Shown here: positions 41,640 through 52,205 of the stretch, piece by piece
How positions within the stretch are numbered: position 1 is the stretch's first letter
Layout: each line of letters begins with the position of its first letter
Source of the DNA: Lasiosphaeria ovina
Lineage: Eukaryota > Ascomycota > Sordariomycetes > Sordariales > Lasiosphaeriaceae
DNA length: 64,000 nt
Reading direction: 5' to 3'
NCBI GenBank assembly: GCA_033439765.1
Contig: JAULSN010000007.1
Span: forward strand, 62,001 to 126,000
Translations under genes and position numbers: made by a program
The notes under the pieces: model-generated
What the model was told of the DNA's origin: nothing
The model's database searches: none
The model's input: the letters and a program-made list of their open reading frames with translations, nothing else

Positions 41640-42730
41640 ACGTAGATGCCTTGTCTCAGGTAGTCCCCATCCTGAGCACGCCGCTATTAGCGAGTGCCCA
41701 GTTCAATATTGCGTCTTTGACCGCCGCCAAAATAGTAGTTGTTATTACTATATTAGAAAGCTCTATAATATACGTATGAAGCTTCATGCCCGACTTTTTT
41801 ATAGTTGTGAACTTGCCGATTACTTGTTAATGGCTTACTCTGTAATACTCTCACCCTCTGGTTGGTCTGTTATTGATACGGAGCGAGCTAGAAAGCTTCT
41901 TGCTACCAAACTCGTTTTTTGAAGCCGGCCACGTTCTGGAGGACTAGGACTAGAATCATCGACGCTTGCGATAAGTAGCGCGTGTTAACGAGATGTTCAA
42001 ATAAGGTCAAAGACTCCCTCAACCGGCTCTCGTCGTGGTGAGATTCGTCATCACTGTTAAACAGCTCGACGTAGTGGGACAGGTCGAAAAGGAAGAGCAA
42101 GCTTGTGGTATCCTCAAAAGTACAAGCGTACCGACTTGATGCCACTATTCATGCAGTTCATATCCGCGAGGCTGATGGATAGTGGGTTGAATTCAAACGT
42201 GCCTTTGAACATCATGCGCCGCCGGTCTTGAAAGAAACGCCGGTGGTCGGCTAGGGTCGGAGCATTCTCTCAGCAGCAGCAACAACTGCCCAGTTTGCTT
42301 CAACTCTCTGAAAAGTTGATCCTAATTATGGGCCGGTACAAAGCCACTTTCAGGGGCCCTGGGAAGCCGAATTATACTGCGCAGGGACCCAGGACCCTGG
42401 GCAAAGGGGGCGCCCGGGGGGGGGACGATCGGGCAAGGGAGTAATTGATCGCTGAAAGTTGAGGGGGTAAAGAGCTACAATATAGCGAGTTGGCCCTGGA
42501 GTCGTCGCGTGCGTCTTTCTCGCGAACGGTCAACCACCTGCTCGCCAGGTGGTTGATGGTTTTGACGATTATTTCCTAATCGACCCTTGGAAGCCAAGAC
42601 ACAGGAGTTACAAGCCAAGGCCGTAGCGTACGCTAAATTAAGCCCTGTCCACGGATTTCCCTCGGTATACCTATCGCCACGTACACATAGGGATAAATTT
42701 GGTGGGAGTTCATTCAAACCAAACTGGGCA
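41640..42730. other. No gene recognised
   Basis: Short unsupported frames only. 42250-42290 has another TTCTCTCAGCAGCAGC word. Confidence 0.35.
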
Positions 42731-42737
42731 GACAGCA

Positions 42738-42920
<183 letters not shown>

Positions 42921-43714
42921 GATTATGGGTGCCCGGAGGCGGTATTGGCGGTTTCCTACTGCGTGATTAGGATATGGTATTTTTGTTGGCGTTGGGTGGA
43001 TTGGATGTCTGAGGGATTAAATTGAATTTCCAAGGGATGGCCACGCTAACGCATCGCACGAGGTGGGTAGTAAAGGGAGTCCAGTCGCCCATTCGTATTT
43101 GTTACTTGCATATAAATCGCAGTGCTTTAACCAAGAAAAAGCTTCTTCCAAAGTGCCGAGCTCAAAGGTCTAAGCCACACACACGGTTCACGGCTTGTTC
43201 TGAACCATCTCGGGGCCAACGGTGCGACGCGATGAACTGGCTGGGCATGCACCGACGCCGGCACATCAAAAGCCACGCTATGGCTGTGCCATGCCACTGC
43301 GCCAAAGCTGACAAAACAGATACCTGTTAGCCAGTACTCTGGATAACAGTAGCCAAGTGGTCGCAACCCCCACAACACACGCCCTGCGCCTAACCGGTGG
43401 GGGTAGTCTTCTCCCTGTTACCTGTTCGCAGACTTCAACGCCATGCTATGGTGATGGTGACTGGCGCGAGCATGGCCGCGCGTTCTCCGTCACTTTTAAC
43501 ACAGCACCCGATGATACGAGAATCATGGAATGTAAAATTTCTATCAAGCTCAGGAGCTAAGCTAAGGAAGGAAGAAAGAAATCTAGGCTAGGTGGCAGTG
43601 TGTGGGTTTGTAGTGTACATGTGAAGATGAAAATGGCAATGCGTTATTCCCTCCTTGTAAGTCTGTTCCCCCCGAAATGGCAATTCTTGCTCCCTTCAAC
43701 GCGTTTCCGTGTCC

Positions 43715-45085
43715 TTATGTCTTCTGTCTTTTCTCTACCACTTCTTTCTTCAACTCCTCTCTCTTCCTCTTCTCTCGCTCGCGTCTCTTCTGGTTCTTGG
43801 TTTTTGAGGGTGGAGGACTTGTTGCCGTCTGGTTTGTTTCGTTCGGCTTCTCTTGTTGGTCTTCTGTGAGAGGTGGCTGGTCTGTCTGGACTGTTGCGTC
43901 TGCCATGACGACTTTGGATGCCGTCATCAACTTCTGATGCTCGATGACCATTCGCTGTTGTTGCTCGATGAGTTGTCTGATGGTATCGTCCCGAATATTC
44001 ATGTTGTCGACGCAAGTCTTGAAGTCCTTGCGCATCGCTTCTCGCTCCTCTGTCCGGCGTTTGCGGCGATCCACCACGATATCGTCTTTGGCGTTGTTGA
44101 CCTCCGTCTTTGTCGCGTGTGTAGTCAGCAAGGCTTCGACCCGATTGTTCAAGAGTTCCATCCGGCTATCGTGGTTTTGCAGCATGGTATCGAGATTGCC
44201 TGTGACCCATTCCACTTGTTTTAGTCGTTGTTCGTTGACGTTTTCCTCTGTGGTGCTATGGGTTGCCTCTTCGCTGCTCGAGGGGTTTTTGGGGACTTTT
44301 AGCGAGTTATCGAGGGCATTCGACGTCTTGTCTGGCACGTCTGACGGGTCGCCGATGTTGGTGTCGGGGTTGTGTATGATAGTCTCATGACTGGCGATGG
44401 CAGTGTCGTTCTGGTCATCATCGTATTGTCGGACTGGGACGTTATATTCCGACGCATTGCCAAATATCTCGTTCAGATCAATGCCGGACCGAAGGGGTGC
44501 ACTACTCTGTTTGTGGAAATTGTCAGGGCAGTTAATTGCCCGCCACGTCTCGTCGTCCCAGTTGGCTTCCTTCCAATATTTGGGAGGTTTTTGCTTCGTG
44601 AGGACCCATTCGAGTTTCAGCGCGCGCCAGCATTTCTCCATCTTTTTTGGCATGTGGTATCCCTGATCACGTATGGTCTCGCCGTCGACGTCTTCCTCCA
44701 CTGAGCCGAGTACGATAAGTGCCAGCCAGTCAATGGGACGACCGATTCCTGGGATCCGCTTTCCGCGTTTGGTTGACTCGTTGTACGATGCGTCGCCGTG
44801 AGTGTCATAGATCCAGTCCCCCATGTCTTGCCAGGCTGGGCCAAATTTCCGCCACAAATAGTGGTTGCTCCTTGACCATGTCCTTGATCTGGAGAGCTGA
44901 TGGAAAATTTCATTGACGTCGTGTTCTGCGTGAAAACGCCCGAACGCGTTGACAAAGCATTCGATCTGCTGGTATTGGGTGTGCTTCGCCAATTCTGTCT
45001 TAATGATTTCGTGTCTCTCGGGATCCGCCTCGTATAAACGTCCATGAGACATCTTTGGCGTGATGATCGGTGGTGCTGAGGCCAT
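43715..45085 (-). CDS. Intact 456-aa ORF of unknown function, coiled coil
   Basis: From ATG 45085 (aagATGgcc); the frame is open a further 17 codons upstream without an ATG. The N-terminal half (residues about 20-210) is globular and Trp-rich: FVNAFGRFHAEH, YLWRKFGPAWQDMGDW, RPIDWLALIVLGS, CWRALKLEWVL, NWDDETWRAIN. The middle is acidic and Ser/Thr-rich. The C-terminal half is helical with a likely coiled coil (LQNHDSRMELLNNRVEALL, IRQLIEQQQRMVIEHQKL) and ends in a Lys/Arg-rich tail. No transmembrane segment and no zinc finger. I do not recognise the family. It lies on the same strand as, and 0.5 kb downstream of, a chromovirus remnant, so it could be an element-encoded Gag-like or accessory protein. 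It is one of the few long unbroken frames here. Confidence 0.6.
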   Translation of the reverse strand: MASAPPIITPKMSHGRLYEADPERHEIIKTELAKHTQYQQIECFVNAFGRFHAEHDVNEIFHQLSRSRTWSRSNHYLWRKFGPAWQDMGDWIYDTHGDASYNESTKRGKRIPGIGRPIDWLALIVLGSVEEDVDGETIRDQGYHMPKKMEKCWRALKLEWVLTKQKPPKYWKEANWDDETWRAINCPDNFHKQSSAPLRSGIDLNEIFGNASEYNVPVRQYDDDQNDTAIASHETIIHNPDTNIGDPSDVPDKTSNALDNSLKVPKNPSSSEEATHSTTEENVNEQRLKQVEWVTGNLDTMLQNHDSRMELLNNRVEALLTTHATKTEVNNAKDDIVVDRRKRRTEEREAMRKDFKTCVDNMNIRDDTIRQLIEQQQRMVIEHQKLMTASKVVMADATVQTDQPPLTEDQQEKPNETNQTATSPPPSKTKNQKRREREKRKREELKKEVVEKRQKT

Positions 45086-45650
45086 CTTGCGACGCTTTCT
45101 CCTTTCTGGCCTGCTTGCGGTGTTTGGCTTGTTCACGTTGGTATTCCTTTCAGTGTGCGTAGGCTAAAGATGATCAACTCCACGCTCGATGATGGCGCGC
45201 GGCCACTACCGGAAATCCTGCCCCCTTCCAATGCGTTTTGGTCGGTTTGTTCCTTCTCGAGCTCCTCGTCTTCCTCTAAGGCGTGTTCGGCGTATGGGCG
45301 ACCGACGCCTTGTTCGTGCTGTAGATGCCTTCTGTAACGCCTACAGCACCGGGGAAATGAAAGAAGTGTGGTATTTGTTGTAGGAGGAAAGAAATGAAAT
45401 GAGGGCTGGGAATTTGCTGGCGTCCTTAAGTAGTTGTAAGGTGTGGGTTCCTGCTGCTGCCTGCCTGCGATAGGGAATCTTGGTCGGTGTTGTACGTTCG
45501 GATGAAAGGATAGCTAGCGTGTTCAGAATCGAGGGTGGAAGGTGCGAGTGGTGCTGGTTGTTGATATTGGATGGTGTTGGGGGTAATGGACGTGTGGTCA
45601 GTCCAAAGCTAGTCAGTCCAAAATCTCCACACTGCAAGTTAATTATTTTG
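45086..45650. other. No gene recognised
   Basis: Stretch between the 456-aa ORF and the chromovirus remnant; no LTR pair found. Confidence 0.35.
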
Positions 45651-45654
45651 ACTT

Positions 45655-47206
45655 CTATGCCCTAGGGGGCTTCATTCCCTCGTCCATCAATGGCTTTTCA
45701 TTCTCGTACTTCTCTACCAAATCCGATGCTGTCTCCATGAGTCCTGTCCTGGGGTACCAAGTGTTAATCTGGTTCCTGTAGACTTTCCACTTGATAAGGT
45801 ACTCGATCCTGGGGGTCCCGGCCTTCCAAACTATCCTTCTTCGCAAGATTCTGTCGATTTCGAAGAGTTCCTTCTCGTCAGCGTCGTTTTTTTCTTCGAT
45901 GATTTTGCCTGGGGCTGGTTTGGAGTCGTTCATAAGGGTCGTGTTCTGGAGCCAACATCAACTGCGTAATTGAGACCACGGGGTGATATTTCCAGTTGGA
46001 AGGGAAATCCAGTCGACACGCTAATGGCCCTTTCATCTCGAGGACTGTGAATGGGCCTGTGCGCTGTTGTGAATATTTGCGAGGCGGTCTTCCGGGCAGG
46101 TGGTAGCCGTGGTGCAGTTTGAGATACACCTTATCCCCTACTCGGACGTCGACAGGTTGACGCTTCGGATCTTGTGCCATCTTGGCTTGGGCCTAGGCAT
46201 GTGCAATTGCCAGGTCCGCTTCTTTTTGATACAGCATCTGCATGGCCTTCGCATCGTGTTTGTCACCGTCGCGATAGATCAGGTCCAGGGCGGACTTCGG
46301 CTTGAAGCCATACACCAGTTCTAGGGGGGCACGGCCAATTGCCTCTGTGTATGCCAGGTTGAGGTTGCGTTGCAAGGCTGGTGTGATCTCGACCCAAGAT
46401 ATGTCGGGATTCGTTGCCACATGGTACCGGATGGCGATCTCGATGATTTGGTTCTTGCGCTGTGACAGGCCGTCTGTTTGTGGGTGGTATGCCGTCGACA
46501 TTAGGAGTTCGGTCCCCAAGGCGTTGAAGACACCTTTCCACAGGTCGGCCGTGAACTTTGAGTCCCGGTCAGAGATCATTCGGGTTGGCAGTCCCCAATC
46601 GCACAGCTGCAGAAATACAAGGAGTCTCGCTCCCCACTGCTCTGCAGTCCATGTAGATCGGCCCGGGATGATGATCGCCCGTTTGCAATATTACCCGTTG
46701 ACTGTCATCAGTGCGTCGCCTGGTTAACTGTTCTTGAAGAATTTCGAATGCCTTGATCTCTTTGGGCGTGGGGTCGAATTTGGCCTTAGAGGTGCTCATC
46801 TTCCTCACATGCTTGGCTTTCTCCCGTCTCCTTGCCCTTGTTCAATGCCTTCGGAGGTCTTGCGGTCTTCCAAAGGGGCGATCTTCTGCTGATACCATGG
46901 TATGAACTTGCGCAGAAAACCGGTCGTCCCAATGTAGGTTTCCAGGGCATCGATTCTTGTTCGCATCCGATTTTTGTTGGCATAGTAAACTTTGCGATGG
47001 CTTCGACTCTATCGGGAGGTGTGCTGAGGCCGAAGCCGTCGACCTTATACCCCAGTAGTTTGACTGAGGGATATCCACAGAAGGACTTTTGGGATTAATA
47101 CCGAGATTGAGAGACAGGAAAAGCTTCAGTATGGTCTCGACGTATCTCAGGTGTTCTTCCGCGGAATGGCTGAATACGGTCAAGTCGTTGATATACGCGC
47201 GCGCGA
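45655..47206 (-). mobile_element. Ty3/gypsy chromovirus remnant (RT end, integrase, chromodomain)
   Basis: Truncated and frameshifted pol, read leftward. First the end of reverse transcriptase (AYINDLTVFS, where YIDD is expected; then EEHLRYVETILKLF and LLGYKV). Next a PTPKEIKAFEILQEQL connection segment. RNase H and the integrase zinc-binding domain appear deleted. The integrase core follows (ISDRDSKF, then AYHPQTDGLSQRKNQ, with Gln where the catalytic Glu of S/T-E-R is expected). The SH3-like tail (VGDKVYL, GPFTVLE, HPVVSITQL) precedes, in another frame, a chromodomain (FEIDRILRRR, YLIKWKVY, NTWYP). Chromodomains target such elements to marked chromatin. No LTRs were found. The 5' side stops at the HNH-repeat junction (47206). 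Confidence 0.85.
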
Positions 47207-47377
47207 AAAGCGATAAAGATTCTGTCACTGGCGGGTGGTGCGGAGTCCTTGGATGATTTTGGAGACTCTCCGGACTATTTGGACGAGAATCTCAATTAGA
47301 TGGATGACCTGAGAAGGGGAACGACCGTATCAAATTTAATAAAGGAGTGGGACGACTAGGAGCGATGGGCCTGTCCT

Positions 47378-47424
<47 letters not shown>

Positions 47425-47700
47425 GCCGGATGGGCTTGCACTTCGGCCGCCTTCCCAGAACGCGAATAAGCCCTGCTTGCTTCCTTTGCTTCTCAAATGA
47501 TGGGATACCGAGATGCGATGGGTTGGTCTACTAAGGAACAAGACAAGGAGTCTCGGCCCTACTTATTGGTGGTACCCTTATCGCGCCACAGACCAATGCC
47601 GCTCGTCTTACGGAGTAATAACGAGATGTGGAGGGCCCTAGGGCGTTACGGCTCGACATCAAGGATTCTCACGGAGGGACGTAATAGCCATTTCATCCCC
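47206..47700 (+). repeat. Copy of second HNH-type gene 3' region
   Basis: Matches 40675-41000 with the same stop region (CTCAATTAGATGG against CTCAACTAGATGG) and includes a (CT)n tract at 47380-47422. Extra 200 bases at about 47419-47617. Confidence 0.75.
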
Positions 47701-47779
47701 CATTTTAGTCTCCCTCTCTCCCTCTCCCCTCTCTCCTCTCTCTCTCTCTCTTTCTCCTCTCTCAACATCAGCATTCTCT

Positions 47780-47829
<50 letters not shown>

Positions 47830-47870
47830 GCAGTAATAACACGATTATGGGTGCCCGGAGGCGGTATTGA
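47701..47870. repeat. (CT)n and (CAG)n tracts with repeat tail
   Basis: CTCTCTCC run (47700-47762), (CAG)13-14 (47778-47820), then GCAGTAATAACACGATTATG and GTGCCCGGAGGCGGTATT as in the 42.9-kb copy. Confidence 0.85.
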
Positions 47871-48245
47871 GATCGGCTGCAGAAGCAGTGTGGAGTTTTT
47901 CGACTCCATCTGCTCCTAGCTCTGCCAGCAATTGCTCCATTGTGGCGGGTGGAGAAAATCGTGGTGTTTTTGCGAACGGTTGACTGGCGGGAGGGGAAGA
48001 GGTGTAAATTAAAAACTAGTCCACTTGGATGGATGGTACTATTTAAAAAGGGCTGCCACTGAGAGGGGTGGCGCAATCTTGGTGACGGAAATGGAGAGGG
48101 TTTGCACGTCGTTCTGGCCGCACACGGGAGTGGCGAAGTACCCTTTGTGTGATCACGTGTAGAAGTTTCGCGGTTCTCTTGGAACGCTGCTTGGGAGGAT
48201 GGAAGTCAGAAAGCTAAAAATTACGGCGTAGAACTGAGGAAAAGG

Positions 48246-48660
48246 TGAAAATACTTAAGGGAAGGAAGTTGGAGGAGAAGGAGGAGCTGAGAACAGGCAT
48301 GTAAATACCTCGGGTAGTTGCCTGATAGCCAGATTACGTAGCTATGGTAGTCCTCCGAGGTCGTTAGTGTGAGCTGCTTGATCCGCGTGGAGCAAGGGGA
48401 GTGAACAGGTGAAAATATTCAAGGGAAGGAAGTTGGAAGAGAAGGAGGAGCTGAGAAAAGGCATATAAATACCTCGGCTGGTTGCCTGATGGCCTAATTA
48501 CGTAATTATGGTAGTCCTCCGAGGTCGGTAGCTGCTTGGTCTACGTGGAGTAGTTAAGGTAGGTTGAAAAAGTAAAACGTATAAAGTGAGCGAAAGCTTC
48601 CTTTTGCCTTGGCTTGGCGCATCACATCCCGCCTCCTCCGCTCCACACACCCGAACTTCG
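48246..48660 (-). repeat. Tandem copies of the HNH upstream block
   Basis: Two direct copies (about 48246-48409 and 48410-48570) of GGTGAAAATA...GGAAGGAAGTTGG...CTCCGAGGTCG. The second copy continues to CCGCTCCACACACCCGAACTT. The block is the reverse of 20376-20625. Confidence 0.7.
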
Positions 48661-49327
48661 AACTGCCCGTCGGAGTATCCTCCTAACGCCCATTCACCAC
48701 TTAATCCAGTGGTGATCCCAACCGAGGCTTTCCCTATCTGACGGGCAGACTCTTAGATTGTTACCTACTCTCCAGAATTAGAAATCTATGAGTCCTTGCA
48801 CATCTCCATGACGCAATTGAAGCCAGAAGCGCGTCCGCATTTACTAGTACACAGCCTCGATGCACCGCCTTTCGTACCGCTTCAGCGCCTTTGCCGTAAG
48901 TTACGACCTTCTAGTGCGCTAAGTGCCTACTGCTCTACCACCTTGTGTGTATGTATCATACAGCTGAGGCAGTAAGAATGAAGCAGAACCCACCATGCTA
49001 CTCCGCCCTGGCGCTGATAGGACGCCTCGTGCATCCGGCACATTTGGAAGCATCCAATGACGACCAAGGCCGTACTGTGGGTGAGTTTTTCGGTCGAGGG
49101 CAGGCCAGGCTGATAGGGCGATATAGGAGCTGTGTAGGCCGTACGAACATACATCATCATCAGCATCAGCATCAGCATCAGCATATGCGGCGCAGCACCC
49201 ACCAGCATTATATATATAAACGCGAAGCTGGTCCAACGCAACGCGTCGCCACCCCTCTCTCCCTTCCCATCATCCTCTCGACACCCCGTCGATCGTTGTC
49301 TCCTCGCCCGCATTTCATCACAAGGTC
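48661..49327 (+). other. No gene; promoter-like features before the 49.3-kb ORF
   Basis: (CATCAG)n at 49155-49184, a strong TATA-like TATATATATAAA at 49206, and a C/T-rich leader before the ATG at 49328. Confidence 0.4.
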
Positions 49328-49726
49328 ATGGAATCTGACGATGAGACGTCTTCCCCCACCAGCGGGTCGGACTCCCCTAAAACAATGACGTTCGACGAGC
49401 CGCGAGACGAGGGCTGGCTTACGATGCCTCGACGCTATGAACGAGGCGTCGAATCACCAGGCCGGGATGACTTGAGCCTCGATGCTGCAGAAGCCAAGCC
49501 CTAGAGAACGTCGACAACGACGCCTGGCAAGGCGGTGGTGGTGCGGCAGCTCCTCAAACGTCAGGGATCTCTCATGGATGCCGCCATGGACCGTCTGTGC
49601 CTGGCCGCGCGCTCTGTGAAGAGATCGAACTTGGACTTCCGCGGGCCCTTCAACACGACACCTACTGCTCGCGGTGGGAAGTTCCAGGGGCGGCTCCTTA
49701 TAAATCTTGGAAGCTCGAGGGTATGA
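49328..49726 (+). pseudogene. Hypothetical protein gene with one amber stop
   Basis: ATG 49328 follows a good TATA-like box (49206) and a pyrimidine-rich leader. The first 58 codons (MESDDETSSPTSGSDSPKTM, ending LDAAEAKP) stop at TAG 49502-49504. The frame then stays open 73 codons to TGA/TAG at about 49726 (PGKAVVVRQLLKRQGSLMDA, LNLDFRGPFNTT-like sequence). No family recognised. The single TAG fits the CpA-to-TpA pattern seen elsewhere in the window. Confidence 0.35.
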
Positions 49727-50205
49727 CGCATGTGCTGGAATGGCTCCGAGTGCGTGCACGGGGAGAAGCTGACGGGGATGGCCAGGCTCGGGAAATCCAA
49801 ACAGAAATACAGTTCCGAGCCTCTACCCAAAAATGCTCTCAGCCCGGACCTTGGCGATTGATTATTGGGGCGTGTATCTGAACGCCGTCTACAAAGCCGG
49901 GACGAAGCTGATCGCCGAACAGCGCACCCGCAGAAGCTGGCTGGGTCAGGCGCAGGGAGACCTGGAACCGGCTGGGCCGTCTAGGCGCCACGCTCACCAC
50001 GTTTCGCGACACGATCGTCAACCCGAACGACCCCCGCAACCAATCGCCCGGCCCTAGGGAATGATCCCTCGCCACTCAAGGGGGGCGGGAGGAGGGGATG
50101 CGGCTATTTCAGCCTGCAGGAATCAGGGTTCAAGTCATGCGGCGTGACTGACGCGCCGAACCGCAGATGCATGCAAGAAACGGATTCTCGGGGGACGCGC
50201 AGCTG
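49727..50205. other. No gene recognised
   Basis: Only short, unsupported frames. Confidence 0.35.
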
Positions 50206-50209
50206 CATT

Positions 50210-50760
50210 GAGAGTCTCCACGCAACGGCATTATTGGCTGGGATCCGAGCAGCAGCAGCAGTCCATTATTAGCTGGGAACCGGTCGAGACTTGTTCGCTT
50301 GTCGTTGTCGAAGACCGGCCACTCACAATCCCAGCATTTTGTCGGAAACAGCCCGTGACATCATCCGCTCCCAAGGTAGTGGTGGTGGTAGTGGTGGTAG
50401 TTACTACCAAACCTCTGTGCAGGTGCAGCACAGAGGAGTCCTCTCTAGTTCTGAGGAGGCGCATTGCGAGGTGGTTGAATACCGGCCACTCACAACTCAA
50501 GCATTACTTCAAGCTCCAACAGCCCGTCACATACGCTCCCCAGGTGGTGGTGGTGGTGGTAGTTACTACCAAACCTCTATCCAGCACGGAGGAATCCCCA
50601 GTCCTGAGGCGTATTGCGAGGTCGAAGAAGATTCTTCTTAACTCACTAGTGGATTCTTCTTCAAAAGTGGTGATGATATCTGGGATACCCTCCTAAAGCA
50701 ACCCGGTTTCCTTCAATATGGCCATGGAGGCGTCAGGAGAAGAAGGTATGAGAATCCAAT
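50210..50760 (+). repeat. QHGG repeat family, two tandem units (plus)
   Basis: Two successive units: GSGGGSGGSYYQTSVQVQHR... and GGGGGGSYYQTSIQHGGI, each followed by E-x-(A/Y)-x-CEVV/EVE. They are preceded by GAGACTTGTTCGCTTGTCG, as near 2670-2690 in reverse. The second unit leads into TGATGATATCTGGGATAC. Confidence 0.7.
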
Positions 50761-50814
50761 TCCAGGGGATTTTTACATCGCGGGCCTAATGCGCCAACTA
50801 TCTATCTATTAAGC

Positions 50815-51130
50815 ATTTGGTAGTGCCGTAGTATCAAGAGGAAGAGGAAGAGGGAGGACCGGACAAACCGTGAACCGTGTGTGTGGCTTGAACCTTTGAA
50901 CTCGGCACTTTGGAAGAAGCATCTTTTTGGTTGAAGCACTGCCATCTATATGTAAGCAACAAACACAAATGCGCGACTGGACTCCCTTTACCACCCACCT
51001 CGTGCGATGCGTCGGCGTGGCCATCCCTCAGCAATCCAATCCAATCCACCCAATGCCAGCAAAAATACTATATCCTAATCACGCAGTAGGAAACCGCCAA
51101 TACCACCTCCGGGCACCCATATTCGTGCCA

Positions 51131-51165
<35 letters not shown>

Positions 51166-51215
51166 ACTGCTGTTGCTACTGCTGTTATTGTTGCTGTTGC
51201 TGTTTGTCGCCTAAA
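50815..51215 (-). repeat. Reverse copy of the 42.9-43.2 kb repeat with (CTG)n
   Basis: Matches 42890-43215 reversed; includes a CTG/CTA/TTG tract (51126-51208). Bases 51207-51300 continue into the repeat shared with the 3' end of the DUF6594 gene (23140-23230). Confidence 0.75.
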
Positions 51216-51299
51216 AATTGACCCTTGCATGCGAAATGCCCGTCTTTTCTTCCCTTGCTTATGCAAATGCCTGTTTTTTCTTCCTTTCTTACGTTGGGA

Positions 51300-51660
51300 T
51301 TGCCCTCATTCCGACTGCATCCCTTACACCGGAGATTCGTTCATTTCTACGGCATTCCTTTTGCCCGGAATGCCTGCCCTGTATGCGGATTTCCGTGGGG
51401 ATATTCAGTGGTCTTGTTAGCTATAAGAAGACGCTTTTTACCTATATTTTAGATCGATTTAACCAGACAATTCAATGCTCAGTCAATCCAGATCACGTGC
51501 AACTCTGTTGTAGCGTGCGTATTGCATAATTTTCTCCTCGTCGAGCCCGCTCAACGGCTGGGGCGAGGCTGCCTCCAAGGGTTCTAGTGATAGCGAGGAT
51601 AACGACTGCATCTCGGTCGACCGCGAGGGTGCGGAGCTTGTAAGGGCCTCGGTCATCTCG
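51300..51660. other. No gene recognised
   Basis: Short frames only; no match to known families. Confidence 0.35.
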
Positions 51661-51663
51661 TTA

Positions 51664-51924
51664 TTACTCCGTAAGACGGAGGGGCTTGTATCGATCGCGG
51701 GGCTCTCCATTGAGCATGGGGAAGAGATCTTCCCAGTAGCGCTTCAATTTTCTGAGGTATCGTAGCTTTTCTTTTGCCGCATTGACGGGTAAAAGGTGGC
51801 CGGTCGGCTCTCGCTCCGGGTCCATCTCCAAGATGCGGCGAAGGGCGTCGCGCCGGATAGGGGTGGTCGAGTCTCTTCTGAGAAACTCGTCTCTTCTGAA
51901 GAAGAATCTTCTTCGACCTCGCAA
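51664..51924 (-). pseudogene. Internal fragment of the HNH-type gene
   Basis: Reads FLRRDSTTPIRRDALRRILE, then HLLPVNAAKEKLRYLRKLKR and YWEDLFP, matching 39815-40020 of the second HNH-type gene, here without the TAA. Its 5' side is fused to a QHGG repeat unit (51925-52010), so the junction is recombinational. Confidence 0.7.
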
Positions 51925-52015
51925 TATGCTTCAGGACTGGAAATTCTTCCGTGCTGAGCAGAGGTTTGGTAGTAACCACCACCACCGCCTGGGGAGCGCA
52001 TCATGTCACGAATCT
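51925..52015 (-). repeat. QHGG repeat family unit (minus)
   Basis: Reads MMRSPGGGGGYYQTSAQHGR, then SSPEAYCEVEED. Confidence 0.65.
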
Positions 52016-52052
52016 AGTGTATGGGTCCTCTACTCGTGTGATAACCATAACC

Positions 52053-52205
52053 ACAAATTGCCAGCACTGCTCTTCTCTTCTCCCCATTCTCTTCTCCCCA
52101 CCACACTTGAGGGTTTCTACAACACAGCCCTACTTGACGCCTCATTAAACATCGCGAGAATATAAGAACCGGATTAGGACGGTATACTGGCCGAGTTTCT
52201 CAACT
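52053..52205 (+). repeat. Third copy of HNH-type gene upstream region and first codons
   Basis: AAATTGCCAGCACTGCTCTT through AGAACCGGATTAGGACGG, then GGCCGAGTTTCTC joins directly to a QHGG-family end (AACTCACTGGTCACTAGTG). The start codon is ATA. Confidence 0.7.
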
